This document shows, piece by piece, positions 61,739-64,000 of a DNA stretch of 64,000 bases (positions are counted from its first letter, which is position 1; each line of letters opens with the position of its first letter). The DNA is from Sphagnum magellanicum (Eukaryota; Streptophyta; Sphagnopsida; Sphagnales; Sphagnaceae). The notes below the pieces were generated by a model, which saw only the letters and a list, made by a program, of their open reading frames with translations, ran no database searches and was not told the origin of the DNA. The stretch is taken from assembly GCA_021904315.1 (NCBI GenBank), contig CM038913.1:3781958-3845957 (forward strand). The letters are read 5' to 3'. Both the position numbers and the translations under genes were made by a program.

Positions 61739-62559
61739 TGTGGCAACTTTACTTTGAAAAAATGTGAGGATGAAACTCACACTCCCAAAGTTGGGACTTG
61801 GGAGTCCTTCGGGACTCTCGAAACTTTATAGTTTGATTGCAGGGATCAAAACACCTCGCATTGGGGTGTTCTTTATATCATTTGAATGTTAGCGAAGTGT
61901 AGATGTCGAAAATGGGCTTGCATGGGCCATTTGGACATTTTTAGCACAAGTTATGGCAAAAAGAAGGGGTTGAGAGTCAAACTGGCAGATTGATTCCCGA
62001 CCACTAAAAGTCGGGAATCGACCCAACCTTGATGCGTGCAGGTGGAGTGTAATACACCGTTGGAAAGCTCTTGAGGAGAGCTACAAGTTTGCTTGAAACC
62101 TCATCCCAATCGGAGGTTTGAGCAAAAAGTTATGACTTCGCAAAGTTTCGGGAATCCAAACCAGGACAGTTTCGGGACTCCTCCTTGGGAATCCCGGGAC
62201 AAAAAGCCATTCGGATGTGGGTGTTGCGGAGAGGCACATAGTATAATATATGGGGGAAGGTGGTGGCTTACCCCAAGTCCGGGCCGTGATGAGTCATGTG
62301 AGTCTAGAGTTGCCCATGGCTTGTCCTAGCACTAAGAGTGCTCCAGAAAGTGAATTAACCAACTTGTTGGTTGGTTTGATGCAGGTTCGAGTAAGTAAAT
62401 AAAGTTTTTCACTCTTCCTAGTCCCATCCTGGAGCTTCAGCACGCCTCTCTACCCTTTTTAGTGCTGAGAGCTAAGAGCGTGCTGAGAGTTCTTCACAAT
62501 TCTGCTGTTGAATAACTTAGACCCAACTTGGGTCTAACTAGGAACTTGGGAATGTGTCA
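61739..62559 (+). repeat. 3' LTR (821 bp)
   Basis: Starts TGTGGCAACT, ends AATGTGTCA and is followed by the GAACA target duplication. It aligns along its length with the 5' LTR. Confidence 0.93.
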
Positions 62560-62564
62560 GAACA

Positions 62565-64000
62565 ATTGTTTAATATTTTGATTTGTGGATATTTACATGA
62601 AAAAATCAATCATTAATACTTTGATCGTTCTAAAGATGGAAGGTTGAACAAGATAAACATGACGAGCACCAAAATGTTCTTTCACAAAATGTACATTTTA
62701 AATGTGTGCAAATTGAATATTCAAATTACAATTTCCTTTACGAAAAATAAGAAGAGAACATGTTAGGTTTCCATGGCTAGAGCTTTTACAATCCCTTTAC
62801 ACACATAAATGGATGTATGTCCTTTAATAAACCCTAACAATGTACAAATATACAACTATTCAACCTTTTCAGTGCAAAGTTCTAAGACATTATGAGATTT
62901 ATATGTTTTAAAAGCACATTAGGGTGTCACAATTTCGGCATATTAGAGTCCCTTTTCAAAGTTCTTTTTTAGTGTAATTGAAAATTAGCTTAAAATATGA
63001 ATATTTAGATGATATTGAAAATAACAATTTTTTTCCATTTTTAATTTCAAATCATGATGCTATAAGACATATAAAGAATATTTCAAAAGAAATTATTTAA
63101 AAATAATTATTTTTAAATGCTTAAATTTTGTTTTGAAATAATTATAATTTTTGGAATTTTAAAAAGTCCATAACATAATAAATTAAAATCACATTCCATT
63201 CATTCAATGGATCTTTAGTTGTTTAAACATAATTCATCTAATGTTTCAAAGTTTCAAACACATAAGATTAACACATTATAAAATAAAAGTCCATATCCAT
63301 GAGTTTTGCAGGTGTGACAAAAAATGTGGGCAAAATTCAAAAGTCCATTACTTATTGGTTATCCACAATTTTGATTTGATTTTTTCATTTTTGAAAGGTT
63401 GATTATGATAGCTTTAGATAAGCGAATATCTTTTTTTATTATTTCAATGGATCTTATTTTATTTATTTATTTGTACATAAAGAATAAAGAAAAAACTTCC
63501 ATTGTGATGTCCATATAAGGTCACTGTAGTGTGCAAACACCCTATTCAAGTACCAACAAACTAGTTGTGGATCTTCTCATTATAATTGTAAGTATAAAGA
63601 AAATAACAATTGTTCACAATGGGTGGCATCAAAAGCACTCGGGAAATGCATTAGATACATAGTTTGTCTCATAATTCGAAAACAATAATCCATATATGGG
63701 TTGTTCTTGTTGAATATTTTTACTTTTGTGCCTCACCACATGTTTGTGTCCAATGCCATTCAAAGACAAATCAAGTAGAACTTACTTTCATTGCAAGAAA
63801 TTTGATAATTTTAAGGTATGGGGTGTGTCCTAATTGCCAATGATTTTATGAATTTTTTGAATCATGTTAGGTGGTGTTTTAATTATAAGATTTTATGAAC
63901 TGGTGATTTGGATTAGGTCAAGAGGTTTCAAATTTGTTTTTTATTGGGGACATATTGCATTTAGTGAATATTTTCCAACAAGGGCAACAAGGGTTATGAA
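62565..64000. other. AT-rich spacer, no gene seen
   Basis: No supported open frame, RNA gene or element to the end of the window. Confidence 0.55.

Larger units (their letters stand above)
54951..62559 (+). mobile_element. Ty3/gypsy chromovirus LTR retrotransposon, broken
   Basis: 7.6-kb element bounded by TG...CA LTRs and a 5-bp target duplication GAACA (54946-54950 and 62560-62564). The part order gag, protease, RT, RNase H, integrase, C-terminal chromodomain defines the chromovirus branch of Ty3/gypsy. The primer site fits initiator methionine tRNA. The coding region is broken in many places (ten or more), so it is a fossil. The two LTRs differ at roughly 13 percent of aligned positions by eye, with many changes of C/G-to-T/A type as expected from old methylated DNA. 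That suggests an insertion millions of years old, older still if this lineage mutates slowly. Confidence 0.95.

Overview
The window is nuclear DNA of a land plant. Signs of this are GT-AG introns with plant-type signals, a plant-specific membrane-protein gene, a Ty3/gypsy chromovirus primed by initiator methionine tRNA, a plant hAT transposase remnant and AT-rich, gene-poor spacer full of small hairpin elements. Sparse genes in old, decayed repeats suggest a large genome (gymnosperm-like, for example), but the sequence alone does not fix the species.

Positions 1-35971 are dominated by an old segmental duplication. Copy A (1-14284, open at the window edge) and copy B (20992-35971) are collinear in the same orientation and both stop being similar at the same TCTAGA. 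Each copy carries one minus-strand gene for a stand-alone SERAC1-like alpha/beta hydrolase of 300 residues. I assembled both genes from four coding exons with matching GT-AG sites and phases (A: 7381-7343, 7068-6761, 5738-5348, 5202-5038; B: 27837-27799, 27531-27224, 26208-25818, 25672-25508). No single open frame shows them whole. Both keep the nucleophile serine and the histidine, but copy A has proline where copy B has the glutamate of the PEASA motif. The two later exons differ more than most nearby non-coding DNA, and most changes replace an amino acid. This pair is the most interesting system in the window. A TATA box with heat-shock-element-like motifs lies upstream of each gene.

The spacer 14285-20991 holds degenerate tandem repeats, microsatellites, a terminal-inverted-repeat element, a perfect 38-bp palindrome and the start of a decayed hAT transposase (about 20150-22120) that runs into copy B. 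The end of a second hAT copy opens the window.

Positions 35972-42060 are repeat-rich spacer. Positions 42700-44249 hold an intact two-exon gene of the plant family annotated in Arabidopsis as 'erythronate-4-phosphate dehydrogenase family protein' (At1g01500 type). It has a GC-rich, pyrimidine-rich leader upstream and a long TC microsatellite just after the 5' splice site of its intron. Positions 44250-54950 are spacer with several tandem repeats.

Positions 54951-62559 are a broken Ty3/gypsy chromovirus with LTRs, a 5-bp target-site duplication (GAACA), gag, protease, RT, RNase H, integrase and chromodomain parts. A solo LTR of a related family sits antisense inside gag with its own duplication (CGGGG). 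The rest, to 64000, is AT-rich spacer in which I see no gene.
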